Part shown: positions 40,418-53,542 of the stretch, piece by piece
How positions within the stretch are numbered: position 1 is the first letter of the stretch
Layout of the letters: the number at the start of each line of letters is the position of its first letter
Origin: Cordylochernes scorpioides
Lineage: Eukaryota > Arthropoda > Arachnida > Pseudoscorpiones > Chernetidae
NCBI GenBank assembly: GCA_030710605.1
Contig: CP092879.1
Span: forward strand, 45,203,151 to 45,267,150
DNA length: 64,000 bases
Direction: 5' to 3'
The notes under the pieces: model-generated
What the model was told of the DNA's origin: nothing
Seen by the model: only the letters and a program-made list of their open reading frames with translations
Databases searched by the model: none
Program-made: the position numbers and the translations under genes

Positions 40418-43400
40418 TTATAAGTATTCTTGAGCCAAAATAAATAAAGATATTATTTCTCTTGTTGGTGCCTTTTCTTTAAAAGTCACCTAATAAATAT
40501 AGAAAAACAGACAATTATTTAAAAAATAATATTTTTACCTGATGTTCTATGTATATATTTAGTCAGTAACATTTATCTGGTGTACCTCTCTTGCAAATGG
40601 AAGTAACCGTTTTAGAATCGAATTTGAAATAAATTTGTTATAAAATGTTTTTTCTTTTTTTTTTCTAATAATAGTTCAATTTTTTTATAACAACCAGTGT
40701 ATTTAGTGAAAAAGACATCTCCTTATTGTACAACTGAAAGTTGCTGATGGCCTGCGCCATCTATCGGAATAAATATCAACTATTCTCTTGATTAATTAAG
40801 AATGGGTATTTGGCCAATTCTGGAATAATTAAAAATCAACGAAGATAGTTGATATTTATTCCGATAGATGGCGCAAGCCATCAGCAAAATTCAGTTGCAC
40901 GATAAGGAGATGCCTTTTTCATAATTTATGCATCTTATTCAGGACAATATCACATTTGTACTATTTTTATAACATCCAGTGTATTGTTATAGAACAATTT
41001 TCATATTAAAAGTTGACCATTTATATATAAATAGGAAAGCAAAAACCACATTCGTAGTCAACTGGCTTATTAACCAGTGGAAGTATTGTATAAACCTTTG
41101 GTTTTCGAACGCTCTGATTTGGAATCGAATAGCACAATGGGCACTTTTTTTCTCTAATATATATTTATAATGTATTTCCTTGGAGTCTTGGACGTCTGTC
41201 CCTAGTAGCTTTGCATCCTTTTTCTTGCGGGGTGAAGAGAGGCTTTGTCGTCGTATCGTTAATAGGGACATTGTCATCTTGGAGAGTATTCTTTGCTTTG
41301 ACACGGCGGTGGGATCCTGGCGCCAGTCTCTGAAAATGTAGATCACAGCACCCAATACCTTAAGGTCTTCTCGGCGATCTTCAGTTTATCTTCTCTGATC
41401 AACCTAGCATCTCTACCAATTGTAACGTAGGAAAGACAAACTTTAGAATGACAAAGAAATGTATTTAATGTAAAACCTAATTTAAACTGAGAGATATTTA
41501 TAACCCAGGTTTCAAGAGCGAAGAGCGCCAAAATCGATAAAATAGCAGAGAAGCAATGAGAGAATTTTACAGCGTATATATCAAAATACAAATATTGAAA
41601 TAAAAAATATTTTAATAGAATAATAAATAATCTGCTTCAATATTGTTATAGAATAATTTATATGCCAAAAGTTAACCATTCATATATAAATAGGAAAGCA
41701 AAAACCACATTCCTGGTTAATTGACTTATTAACCAGTAAAAATACAAGGTAATGAGACCAAATAAATAAATAATGTGTGACGTTTCGGTAACAGCATTGT
41801 GACCATCATCAGACAAACATACTGAATGCAAGGTAACAACGCTTGTATATATTGTTACACCTTGAGATGTAGATGGTTTTTGTTCAGGCGTTTTCATTGT
41901 ATCGTAGAATAAACCAGAACAAGTTGGCATCAAAAAGCTAACGCTTTATTTTGGTAAGGTTACAAAAAGAATAAGGAAAAACGCCTGCACGGGGCGAGGC
42001 CACGTGACGACCCTAGCGCCGCTGGCTGCACAATGTTAACGAAGAATAAACAAATCAACTTTGATTTGTTTAATAAGTTAAATTATTAATGAACATATTT
42101 ATATGAGTCTATGTCGGCTGTGACAATATGTTGCTAGAATGTATTTAGGCGCAAGTATCCCAAGCTGGGATATCGCCCCCGATATTTCAAATAAATAAAT
42201 AGTAAATAAAAAAATTAATATATTATTTAATTAAACTTACGTCCACATAGGTTTCCTGAACACCACTAAGTTGTCTTCCATAGTAAATACAGGGTTTATA
42301 AGAAAAACAATCTAATACAATAGTAGATCGGTCTGGAGATTAATTTGACGAAACCACTGAGAGGGTTCACCACTGATGATCCAAGCCCTCTCATTCAATA
42401 ACTTTTATCGTTGTAGTAAGGTCTGTAGAGATAATATTTGATGACAATAACGCGACAAGAAAAGGCAAAATTGCGACATCTATATTTAAGAAATAAAACT
42501 ATTTTAAGAGCATGCTTTTTTGTTCAAGTAAAACAAACTTTTACTAATTTTTCGTTAGAAAAGAGAAAATATTTTTAAAAATTTTATTTGACTATTTAAT
42601 TATATATTATAATAGTATTAATCTCGGGTTTCATATGCCTATATTTCGAGTTTATGATATTTATATTTGAAAATAGTTACATTTTTATTTCCTAGATGGC
42701 ACGACAATACCATTATTCAAGATATTCCTGGGCGCGCTTCGGTCACTATTTAAAACTAAAGTCGGCTCAATTCTAGTCTATGATGTTAAGGGGGTAGAGA
42801 AGAGGTCTGAGAAAGTTGGAATGATAGAGCTAATCTAACAACAAAGGGTTTAAATATTAATATATTAAAGATTTTTTTTTTCAGAGAGTTAATTTCTTAA
42901 AAATAACAGTTTTAGAAATAATATAAATAATGAATTCTAAACAAGAGGGTGAAGTTTTCAGAATTCAACTTAATATAAGTCACCATCGGAATTAAGCTGG
43001 ACTTTGAGAATGCTCAAGGAAATGGTAAGGCCGAAGATACAAAATATGGTCGCCGTTTTCGAGGCCGCACGTTGCGAAGACTCAAGGAATGATCAAGGCG
43101 GCACCACGGCTACAAGATCTTGCCTCAGGTTTTATAGGCCGCACGTTGTGAAGACTCAAGGAATGATAAGGACGGCACTACGGCTACAAGATCTGACCTC
43201 TGGTTTTAGAGGCCGCACATTGCGAAGGTTCAAGGAATGATCAAGGCGGCACCACGGCTACAAGATCTGGCCTCAGGTTTTAGAGGCCGCACGTTGCGAA
43301 GACTCAAGGAATGGTAAGGGCGGAACCATGACTACAATATCTGTACAGAAGAGTATTATTTATGTGTACTGTGATCGTTAAGGAACGATATTCGAACCTG

Positions 43401-44135
43401 TGAAATTGCTATCATAAAACATTCCGCGCGCAAGAACTAGCATCAAGAATTCATGAGAGGATCAGAAGAAACCAGCAGCCTTAAAGACGCGGGATATTGT
43501 ATTTTGGAAAGTAGTAAACCACATCTAGTTATTGGCAGTTGACCCTTTTGGCATCAATTCGCTCACTTAGCTGTGTGCTTGTCTTCCAGGGTAGGGCAGT
43601 CAGATCCCTTGTGACCGCTGGTGTCGCATTGGAAGCAAATGTTCGTCTTGCTTGTAGAGTGAAAGGAAAAGTTGCTTCAATATTTTATTCATATAAATAT
43701 ATATATATATAACTTTTTTTTTATTTCAATAGAGAATTTCAAAGTATTCTTCAAAAATTTAAAATAACATAAATATATATTTAGGTTAGTTCTATCCCTC
43801 TTTATTAAATATTAAAAATATAATATATATTTAAAAAATATTACTTTGCATATCTCTAATAAAATATTTTATTAATATATTAGGTTATTGAAGAATAATA
43901 TGTGTATATTTTAAAATTGTTACAAAAATCATTCATAGATGGCAGGGTTTAAACATTTTTTTTTATTTTGAACATATTTTCTATTATATTATATTTAAAA
44001 AAATATATTTTTAAAAAATGCTAATATGATTAGATATATTATCAGAATTATTAGAAATAATGATGTTTATTTTAAAAATTCTTTAATTACCCATTATTTA
44101 ATATTCAACAATTATGAACCTTATGGATGCTTATT
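40418..44135. repeat. Tandem array, unit 2 (no large insertion)
   Basis: 3.72 kb and free of the large insertions seen in its neighbours, so it serves as the reference for empty sites. Order: palindromic MITE (40710-40920), minus-strand open segments (41343-41930), CpG-rich patch with GGCCACGTGACGAC (41990-42035), half palindromic MITE (42360-42450), CTTCGGTCACTATTTAAAAC (42735), minisatellite (43048-43342), zinc-knuckle segment, AT-rich tail. Confidence 0.85.
43048..43342 (+). repeat. 74-bp minisatellite, unit 2 (about 4 repeats)
   Basis: Same 74-bp repeat as in unit 1, with fewer copies. Confidence 0.85.
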
Positions 44136-44799
44136 TTTATATGTAATCTGGTGTAAAATAAAAGAATTAACTCAAACAAATTATTTGTCTTGTTGGTGCC
44201 TTTTCTTTAAAAGTCACCTAATAAATATAGAAAAACAGACAATTATTTTAAAAGTAATATTTTTACCTGATGTTCTATGTATATATTTAGTCAGTAACAT
44301 TTATCTGCTGTACCTCTCTTGCAAATGGAACTAACCGTTTTAGAATCGAATTTGAAAGTAAATTTGTTATAAAACGATTTTTTTTTTTTTTTTTTAAATA
44401 ATAGTTAAATTTTTTTTTATAACAGCCAGTTTATTTTATGAAAAAGACATCTCCTTATTGTACAACTGAAAGTTGCTGATGGCTTGCGCCATCTATCGGA
44501 ATAAATATCAACTATTCTCTTGATTAATCAAAAATGGGTATTTGGCCAATTCTGGAATAATTAAAAATCAATGATGATAGTTGATATTCATTCCGATATA
44601 TGGCGAAAGCCATCAGCAAATTTCAGTGGAAGATAAGGAGATGCCTTTTTCATAATTTATGCCTATTATCCAGGACAATATCACATTTGTACTATTTTTA
44701 TAACATCCAGTGTATTGTTATAGAACAATTTTCATATTAAAAGTTGACCATTCTATATACAGTTATCAGCGTCATGCGTTCTTAATTCTGTCACCGTTT

Positions 44800-44868
44800 G
44801 CTTTTGGTTCAGTGGTAGAATGCTCGCCTGACAGGCGGGCGCCCCGGGTTCGATTCCCGGCCGATGCA
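44800..44868 (+). tRNA. tRNA-like module B1 (anticodon GAC)
   Basis: Equivalent of module A1, with CTGACAG in the anticodon loop and the acceptor stem broken. Confidence 0.4.
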
Positions 44869-44929
44869 TATTTTTTTTTACAATATATACAGGTATCAGC
44901 GTCATGCGGTCTTAATTCTGTCACCGTTT

Positions 44930-44998
44930 GCTTTTGGTTCAGTGGTAGAATGCTCGCCTGCCACGCGGGCGCCCCGGGTTCGATTCCCGGCCAATGCA
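44930..44998 (+). tRNA. tRNA-like module B2
   Basis: Anticodon GCC, boxes intact, 3' end CCAATGCA. Confidence 0.4.
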
Positions 44999-45092
44999 TT
45001 TTTTTTTTTTACAATTTTCAAAACTCATTTATATTATTAAAATTAATATATGCAGTTATCAGCGTCATGCGTTCTTAATTCTGTCGCCGTTT

Positions 45093-45161
45093 TCTTTTGG
45101 TTCAGTGGTAGAATGCTCGCCTGCCACGCGGGCGCCCCCGGTTCGAATCCCGGCTGATGCA
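45093..45161 (+). tRNA. tRNA-like module B3
   Basis: Anticodon GCC; the B box is slightly changed (GGTTCGAATCC) and the 3' end reads CTGATGCA. Confidence 0.38.
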
Positions 45162-45253
45162 TTTTTTTTTTACAATTTTTAATACTAATTTATATTATTA
45201 AAATTAATTTATGCAGTTATCAGCGTCATGCGTTCTTAATTCTGTCACCGTTT

Positions 45254-45322
45254 TCTTTTGGTTCAGTGGTAGAATGCTCGCCTGCCACGCGGGCGCCCCG
45301 GGTTCGATTCCCGGCCGATGCA
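45254..45322 (+). tRNA. tRNA-like module B4
   Basis: Anticodon GCC, boxes intact, T15 run after it. Confidence 0.4.
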
Positions 45323-47115
45323 TTTTTTTTTTTTTTTACAATTTTTAAAACTCATTTATATATTATACAAGAATGACATCCACGGCGCCAATTTATAATA
45401 GTAACGAATAGTATTTGAATAAAAGCATTTAATCGGGTAAACCCCGGGCGTTGCCCGAGTCATTCGGCTAGTTTATATATAAATAGGAAAGCAAAAACCA
45501 CATTCGTAGTCAACTGGCTTATTAACCAGGGGGGAATTGTATAAACCTTTGGTTTTCGACCGCTTTGACTTGGAATCGAATAGCACAATGGGCACTTTTT
45601 TTTCTCTAATATATATTTATAGTGTATTTCATTAGGAGTCCTTGACGTCTGTCCCTAGTAGCTTTGCATCCTTTTTCTTTAGGCGTGAAGAGAGGCTTTG
45701 TCGTCGTATCGTTAATAGGGACATTGTCATCTTGGAGTCTATTCTTTTCTTTGTCACGGCGGTGGGATCCTGGCGCCAGTCTCTGAAAATGTAGATCACA
45801 GCACCCAATACCTTAAGGTCTTCTCGGCGATCTTCAGTTTGTCTTCTCTAATCAACCTAGCATCTCTACCAATTGAAACGTAGGAAAGACAAACTTCAGA
45901 ATGACACAGAAATGTATTTAATGTAAAACCAATTTTAAACTGAGAGATATTTATAACCCAGGTTTCAGGAGGGCAGAGCGTAAAAATCGATAAAATAGCA
46001 GAGAAGCAATGAGAAAATTTTACAGCGTATATATCAAAATACAAATATTGAAATAAAAAAATATTTTAATAGAATAATAAATAATCTGCTTCAATATTGT
46101 TATAGAATAATTTATATGCCAGAAGTTAACCATTCATATATAAATAGGAAAGCAAAAACCACATTCCTGGTCAACTGACCTTTTAACCAGTAAAAATACA
46201 AGGTAATAACACCAAACAAATAAATAATATGTGACGTTTCGGTAACAGCATTGTGACCATCATCAGACAAACATACTGAATGCAAGGTAACAACGTTTGT
46301 ATATATTGTTACACCTTGAGATGTAGATGGTTTTTGTTCAGCGGTTTCCATTGTATCGTAGAATAAACCAGAACAAGTTGGCATCAAAAAGCTAACGCTT
46401 TATTTTGGTAAGGTTACAAAAAGAATAAGGAAGAACGCCTGCACGGGGCGAGGCCACGTGACGACCCTAGCGCCGCTGGCTGCACAATGTTAACAAAGAA
46501 TAAACAAATCAACATTGATTTGTTTAATAAGTTAAATTATTAATGAAAATATTTAGATGAGTCTATGTCGGCTGTGACAATATGTTGCTAGAATGTATTT
46601 AGGCGCAAGTATCCCAAGCTGGGATATCGCCCCTGATATGTCAAATAAATAAATAGTAAATAAAAAAATTAATATATTATTTAATTAAACTTACGTCCAC
46701 ATAGGTTTCCTGAACACCACTAAGTTGTCTTCCATAGTAAATACAGGGTTTATAAGAAAAACAATCTAATACAATAGTAGATCGGTCTGGAGATTAATTT
46801 GACGAAACCACTGAGAGGGTTCATCACTGATGAACTAAGCCCTCTCATTCAATAACTTTTATCATTGTAGTAAGGTATGTAGAGATAATATTTGATGACA
46901 ATAACGCGACAATAAAAGGCAAAATTGCGACATCTATATTTAAAAAATAAAACTATTTTAAGAGCATGCTTTTTTTTTCAAGTAAAACAAACTTTTACTA
47001 TTTTTTCGTTAGAATAGAAAAAATATTTTTAAAATTTTATTTGACTATTTAATTATCTACTTATATATTTGCCTTATTCTGTCTGTCTGAAGCTCACGGA
47101 TGGGATTTCTCATAA

Positions 47116-47186
47116 CCATCGGTGGTTCAGTGGTAGAATGCTCGCCTGCCACGCGGGCGGCCCGGGTTCGATTCCCGGCCGATGCA
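47116..47186 (+). tRNA. tRNA-Gly(GCC)-like sequence, first copy in the tandem Helitron
   Basis: Identical in its 71 nt to the copy at 4985: A box TGGTTCAGTGG, B box GGTTCGATTCC, C1-C72 mismatch, T12 run. Confidence 0.58.
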
Positions 47187-47397
47187 TTTTTTTTTTTTAC
47201 AATTTTTAAAACTCATTTATATGTTATACAAGAATGACATCCACGGCGCCAATTTATAATTGTAACGAATAGTATTTGAATAAAAGCATTTAATCGGGTA
47301 ATACCCGGGCGTTGCCCGGGTCATTCGTATCTACTTATATATTTGCCTTATTCTGTCTGTTTGTTTGTCTGAAGCTCACGGATGGGAATTTTCATTA

Positions 47398-47468
47398 CCA
47401 TCGGTGGTTCAGTGGTAGAATGCTCGCCTGCCACGCGGGCGGCCCGGGTTAGATTCCCGGCCGATGCA
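47398..47468 (+). tRNA. tRNA-Gly(GCC)-like sequence, second copy in the tandem Helitron
   Basis: As the first copy but with a B-box change (GGTTAGATTCC) and a TTC start to the T-run, so Pol III activity is less likely. Confidence 0.48.
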
Positions 47469-48615
47469 TTCTTTTTTTTTAACAATTTTTAAAACTCATT
47501 TATATATTATACAAGAATGACATCCACGGCGCCAATTTATAATTGTAACGAATAGTATTTGAATAAAAGCATTTAATCGGGTAAAACCCGGGCGTTGCCC
47601 GGGTCATTCGTATATAATAATTGTATAAACGAATGCAAGACAAAATCACCGCGAATGTTTCTTTTTTTTTAAGGCAATTTCTTTTTAAGGCAATTATCGT
47701 TATTTATCGTTAATTTTTGTTTCGATTTTATTGAAAAAAAAACCATATGGTGCCTTTAAAAAATGATCTTTATTACTATACAGTTTTCTATTTAGTCAAT
47801 ATACCTAAGTTCATGTTGCAAATGTAATTATCTCTATCGATTTAGTAGGTGAAATGCAAAAAAAAAAAAAAAATTGACATGATGAAATCTTTATGAAAAT
47901 TCACATTTTTATTTTTATATTTTCAAGACACACACAGTTTGGGGCGGGACGTTTCACAAGAGAGACATCCACGGCGCCAATTTATAATTGTAACGAATAG
48001 TATTTTAATTAAAACATTTTAAAAACACACAGTTTGGAACGGGACGTTTCACAAGAGTGACATCCATGGCGCCTATTTATAATTGTAATGAATAGTATTT
48101 GAATTGAAACGTTTTTAAAATATATACGCACTCGGGTAAAACCCGGGCGTTGCCCGGGCCATTCGTCTAGTATATTATAATAGTATTAATCTCAGGTTTC
48201 ATATGCCTATATTTCGAGTTTATGATATTTATATTTGAAAATAGTTACATTTTTATTTCCTAGATGGCACGACAATACCATTATTCAAGATATTCCTGGG
48301 CGCGCTTCGGTCACTATTTAAAACTAAAGTCGGCTCAATTCTAGTCTATGATGTTTAGGGGGTAGAGAAACGGTCTGAGAAAGTTGGAATGCTAGAGCTA
48401 ATCTAGCAACAAAGGGTTTAAATATTAATATATTAAATATTTTTTTTTTCAGAGAGTTAATTTCTTAAAAATCACAGTTTCAGAAATAATATAAATAATG
48501 AATTCTAAACAAGAGGGTGAAGTTTTCAGAATTCAGCTTAATATAAGTCACCATCGGTATTAAGCTGGACTTTGAGAATGCTCAAGGAAATGGTAAGGCC
48601 AAAAATAACAAAATC

Positions 48616-49060
48616 TGGTCGCCGCTTTAGAGGCCGCACGTTGCGAAGACTCAAGGAATGATCAAGGCGGCACCACGGCTACAAGATCTTTCCTCAGGTT
48701 TTATAGGCCGCACGTTGTGAAGACTCAAGGAATAATAAGGGCGGCACTACGGCTACAAGATCTGACCTCTGGTTTTAGAGGCCGCACGTTGCGAAGGTTC
48801 AAGGAATGATCAAGGCGGCACCACGGCTACAAGATCTGGCCTCAGGTTTTATAGGTCGCACGTTGTGAAGACTCAAGGAATGATAAGGGCGGCACTACGG
48901 CTACAAGATCTGACCTCTGGTTTTAGAGGCCGCACATTGCGAAGGTTCAAGGAATGATCAAGGCGGCACCACGGCTACAAGATCTGGCCTCAGGTTTTAG
49001 AGGCCGCACGTTGGGAAGACTCAAGGAATGGTAAGGGCGGAACCATGGCTACAAGATCTG
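48616..49060 (+). repeat. 74-bp minisatellite, unit 3 (about 6 repeats)
   Basis: Same 74-bp repeat; a pair of neighbouring repeats appears duplicated as a block. Confidence 0.85.
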
Positions 49061-50513
49061 TACAGAAGAGTATTATTTATGGGTACTGTGATCGTTAAGG
49101 AACAATATTCGAGCCTGTGAAATTGCTATCATAAAACATTCCGCGCGCAAGAGCCAGCATCAAGCAATCATGAGAGGATCAGAAGAAACCAGCAGCCTTA
49201 AAGACGCGGGATATTGTATTTTGGAAAGTAGTAAACCACATCTAGTTATTGGCAGTTGACCCTTTTGGCATCAATTCGCTCACTTGGCTGTGTGCTTGTC
49301 TTCCAGGGTAGGGCAGTCAGATCCCTTGTGACCGCTGGTGTCGGATCGGAAGCAAATGTTCGTCTTGCTTGTAGAGTGAAAGGAAAAGTTGCTTCAATAT
49401 TTTATTCATATAAAAAAAAAAAAAAAACTTTTTTTCTATTTCAATAGAGAATTTCAAAGTATTCTTCAAAAATTTAAAATAACATAAATATATATTTAGG
49501 TTAGTTCTATCCCTCTTAAATAAATATTAAAAATATGATATATATTTTAAAAATATTATTTTGCATATCTCTAATAAATTATTTTATTTATATATTAGGT
49601 TATTGAAGAATAATATGTGTATATTTTAAAATTGTTTCAAAAATCATTCATAGATGGCAGGGTTTAAACATTTTATTTATTCTGAACATATTTTCTATTA
49701 TATTATATTTAAAGAAAATTATTTTTAAAAATGCTAATATTATTAGATATATTATCAGAATTATTAGAAATAATGATGTTTATTTTAAAAATTCTTTAAT
49801 TACCCATTATTTAATATTCAACAATTATGAACCTTATGGATGCTTATTTTTATATGAATTCTGGTGTAAAATAAAAGAATTAACTCAAACAAATTATTTG
49901 TCTTGTTGGTGCCTTTTCTTTAAAAGTCACCTAATAAATATAGAAAAACAGACAATTATTTTGAAAATAATATTTTTACCTGATGTTCTATGTATATATT
50001 TAGTCAGTAACATTTATCTGCTGTACCTCTCTTGCAAATGGAACTAACCGTTTTAGAATCGAATTTGAAAGTAAATTTGTTATAAAACACGATTTTTCTT
50101 TTTTTTTTAAATAATAGTTCAATTTTTTTTTTATAACAGCCAGTTTATTTTATGAAAAAGACATCTCCTTATTGTACAACTGAAAGTTGCTGATGGCTTG
50201 CGCCATCTATCAGAATAAATATCAACTATTCTCTTTATTAATCAAGAATGGGTATTTGGCCAATTCTGGAATAATTAAAAATCAATGAAGATAGTTGATA
50301 TTCATTCCGATATATGGCGAAAGCCATCAGCAAATTTCAGTGGAAGATAAGGAGATGCCTTTTTCATAATTTATGCATCTTATCCAGGACAATATCACAT
50401 TTGTATTATTTTTATAAAATCCAGTGTATTGTTATAGAACAATTTTCATATTAAAAGTTGACCATTCTATATACAGTTATCAGCGTCATGCGTTCTTAAT
50501 TCTGTCACCGTTT

Positions 50514-50582
50514 GCTTTTGGTTCAGTGGTAGAATGCTCGCCTGACAGGCGGGCGCCCCGGGTTCGATTCCCGGCCGATGCA
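50514..50582 (+). tRNA. tRNA-like module C1 (anticodon GAC)
   Basis: Equivalent of modules A1 and B1. Confidence 0.4.
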
Positions 50583-50642
50583 TTTTTTTTTTACAATATA
50601 TACAGGTATCAGCGTCATGCGGTCTTAATTCTGTCACCGTTT

Positions 50643-50711
50643 GCTTTTGGTTCAGTGGTAGAATGCTCGCCTGCCACGCGGGCGCCCCGGGTTCGATTCC
50701 CGGCCGATGCA
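50643..50711 (+). tRNA. tRNA-like module C2
   Basis: Anticodon GCC, boxes intact, T12 run after it. Confidence 0.4.
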
Positions 50712-50913
50712 TTTTTTTTTTTTACAATTTTCAAAACTCATTTATATTATTAAAATAGATGTGCTTTTCCTGTCTATGTATAAATGAGATTATATATAAG
50801 AGATTATAAAACAAGGTAATAAGACCAAATCCAATGATAAGGTACAATTTGGATTATTAATATATACAGTTATCAGCATCATGCACAATTCTTTCTTAAA
50901 TCTATCACCGTTT

Positions 50914-50982
50914 GCTTTTGGTTCAGTGGTAGAATGCTCGCCTGCCACGCGGGCGCCCCCGGTTCGATTCCCGGCCGATGCA
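50914..50982 (+). tRNA. tRNA-like module C3
   Basis: Anticodon GCC, boxes intact; follows the inserted snap-back fragment. Confidence 0.4.
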
Positions 50983-51074
50983 TTTTTTTTCTTACAATTT
51001 TTAATACTAATTTATATTATTAAAATTAATATATGCAGTTATCAGCGTCATGCGTTCTTAATTCTGTCACCGTT

Positions 51075-51143
51075 TGCTTTTGGTTCAGTGGTAGAATGCT
51101 CGCCTGCCACGCGGGCGCCCCGGGTTCGATTCCCGGCCGATGC
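51075..51143 (+). tRNA. tRNA-like module C4
   Basis: Anticodon GCC, boxes intact, T12 run after it. Confidence 0.4.
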
Positions 51144-52015
51144 ATTTTTTTTTTTTACAATTTTTAAAACTCATTTATGTATTATACAAGAATGACATCC
51201 ACGGCGCCAATTTATAATAGTAACGAATAGTATTTGAATAAAAGCATTTAATCGGGTAAACCCCGGGCGTTGCCCGAGTCATTCGGCTAGTTTATATATA
51301 AATAGGAAATCAAAAACCACATTCGTAGTCAACTGGCTTATTAACCAGGGGAGGATTGTATAAACCTTTGGTTTTCGACCGCTTTGACTTGGAATCGAAT
51401 AGCACAATGGGCACTTTTTTTTCTCTAATATATATTTATAGTGTATTTCATTAGGAGTCCTTGACGTCTGTCCCTAGTAGCTTTGCATCCTTTTTCTTGC
51501 GGCGTGAAGAGAGGCTTTGTCGTCGTATCGTTAATAGGGACATTGTCATCTTGGAGAGTTTTCTTTGCTTTGACACGGCGGTGGGATCCTTGTGCCAGTC
51601 TCTGAAAATGTAAATCACAGCACCCAATACCTTAAGGTCTTCTCGGCGATCTTCAGTTTGTCTTCTCTAATCAACCTAGCATCTCTACCAACTGTAACGT
51701 AGGAAAGACAAACTTCAGAATGACACAGAAATGTATTTAATGTAAAACCAAATTTAAACTGAGAGATATTTATAACCCAGGTTTCAGGAGGGCAGAGCGT
51801 AAAATCGATAAAATAGCATAGAAGCAATGAGAAAATTTTACAGCGTATATATCAAAATACAAATATTGAAATAAAAAATATTTTAATAGAATAATAAATA
51901 ATCTGCTTCAATATTGTTATAGAATCATTTATATGCCAGAAGTTAACCATTCATATATAAATAGGAAAGCAAAAACCACATTCCTGGTCAACTGACTTAT
52001 TAACCAGTAAAAATA

Positions 52016-53542
52016 TGATGTGTTCCCTGGTTTGGATAGATGAAAAGGGAGGATACACGATGTGACTTATTAAAGTTTCCTTACTTAAGTATATATATAT
52101 ATAGCAATTTAGGCCAACAACCCCATGTATATAACCCGCAGCAAGACCTTAATGTTGTATAATGGTAAATATGATGGAATAACGCACTGAAACACATAAA
52201 AGTACAAACATCACTAAAACCTGACAGATAATTACCCTCAAAGTAGCCCTAATAAAGTCGTAATTTTGTAACTGTTGCTGTGTCAATATATCACAGCAAA
52301 GATATAGTACACAACTCTATTTCAACAGAGTCGGTTGTTCTATAATTTGTACACTTTGTGAAATTAAGGTGTGGGGGGTAGTACCATAAGGCAAATTATG
52401 TATGAAATAGGTAACAGAGGAAACAAGAAAATTTTTCTAGATATTTATTTAAATATCTTAAAATTTGGGAACATGTCTATACTGACGAGATATGCTATTT
52501 ACATAGTAAAATTTTAGATAGAGGTGACCTGAAGTTACTTTATAGCCCTTTAGGGCCCATGCGAAATCTAGGTTGTCTACTACACAAAAGGGGGGGGGGA
52601 ACCTAGATCTCCATCTATTCTAGCGGGACAAAATATACGAACCCTAACACTCCTTTTAAGTCACTTAAAGCCCTTTAGGGCCCATTCAGAATCTAAATAG
52701 ATTAGCTTCTGTTCGAAAAAAAAAAAAAAAGAGGGGGGCTAAGCCATAATGGCAAGGGGCTTACCTTCTCTCGAAAGCGGCGGCAAGGTCTGGTCTCCTC
52801 TACGTCTCAGGCCCGTCTAAAAATCGTCCTTCTCACTGAGCGACTCCGATCGAATCCCGCCTTTTGGCAAAGAACCTTCTTTTATATCATCTCATTCTCC
52901 ATTTTCATTCGCCGAAAGAAACACCAATCAAAATGGCCAACGGCTCCAGTATCAATTTCATAGACGCCCCAGGCCTCTCCCCTTCAAAATAGAACATATA
53001 GTATTACCAAAACAAAAAAAATCTAAAGAGAGAAACAACCCCTGCGGTAGTGTAAGATTTCAGACTCCAGCCCCCCGTCTTTCCACATGGGTTGAAATAC
53101 AATCCTCCCTTTTTCTCGGGATGGTATATATATCGCCCCCCCGTCTTGGCTAAAATTGACCCAGGCCCTTTTTACCTGGACTGTAATGTGATGCTTTCCT
53201 TTCTCTGGAAGGATATTTTATAAGTTTCAGTCTTTAGAGATCTTCCTTCTCCATTTTTCTCCTTTTTTTTTTTTTTTCTGGTCACCTTTACCTAAATTTT
53301 TGGTGAGGGGAATATATGTACATATGAAACAACAGTTTCCAGCTCGGATGTCTCTGGATGTCTTCTTCTTTACCAGGCATCAGCTTTCGGCATGGAAGTC
53401 TGGTGTCACCAAGTGTCTAAGTTTCTGGGCAAAAAAAAAAGGTCTGTAAGTCTATGTGGGAGGGAAGCCATGTATCCATTTGATTTGATCATACATACGC
53501 CTTCTGTTGGGGTATGGTTACAAAAAAAAACGTGCCCCAACA
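52016..53542 (-). repeat. Left LTR of the two-LTR element
   Basis: 1527 bp. Nearly identical to the right LTR; the differences seen are mainly in homopolymer length (for example the G-run near 52600). Confidence 0.8.

Larger units (their letters stand above)
44751..45471 (+). mobile_element. Helitron with an array of four tRNA-Gly-like modules
   Basis: Same ends and same insertion point as 28701-29256, with one additional module. The first module again carries the GAC anticodon, so it is the same insertion inherited by duplication, followed by module gain or loss. Confidence 0.85.
47056..48170 (+). mobile_element. Helitron with tandem 5' ends and two tRNA-Gly copies
   Basis: Begins TCTACTTATATATTTGCC after an A and ends TTGCCCGGGCCATTCGTCTAG before a T. 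The start repeats at 47333 after a first GC hairpin that lacks CTAG, so two element heads share one true 3' end. This is what rolling-circle read-through would leave. Sister units show the empty site AATTATATATTATAATAG. Confidence 0.87.
44136..49850. repeat. Tandem array, unit 3 with two Helitrons
   Basis: Same order of landmarks; contains the tRNA-array Helitron 44751-45471 and a second Helitron 47056-48170. About 3.88 kb without them. Confidence 0.83.
50465..51290 (+). mobile_element. Helitron with an array of four tRNA-Gly-like modules, interrupted
   Basis: Same ends and insertion point as the copies in units 1 and 3. A fragment of the snap-back repeat (ACAAGGTAATAAGACCAAAT) interrupts it at about 50755-50860. 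Confidence 0.84.
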
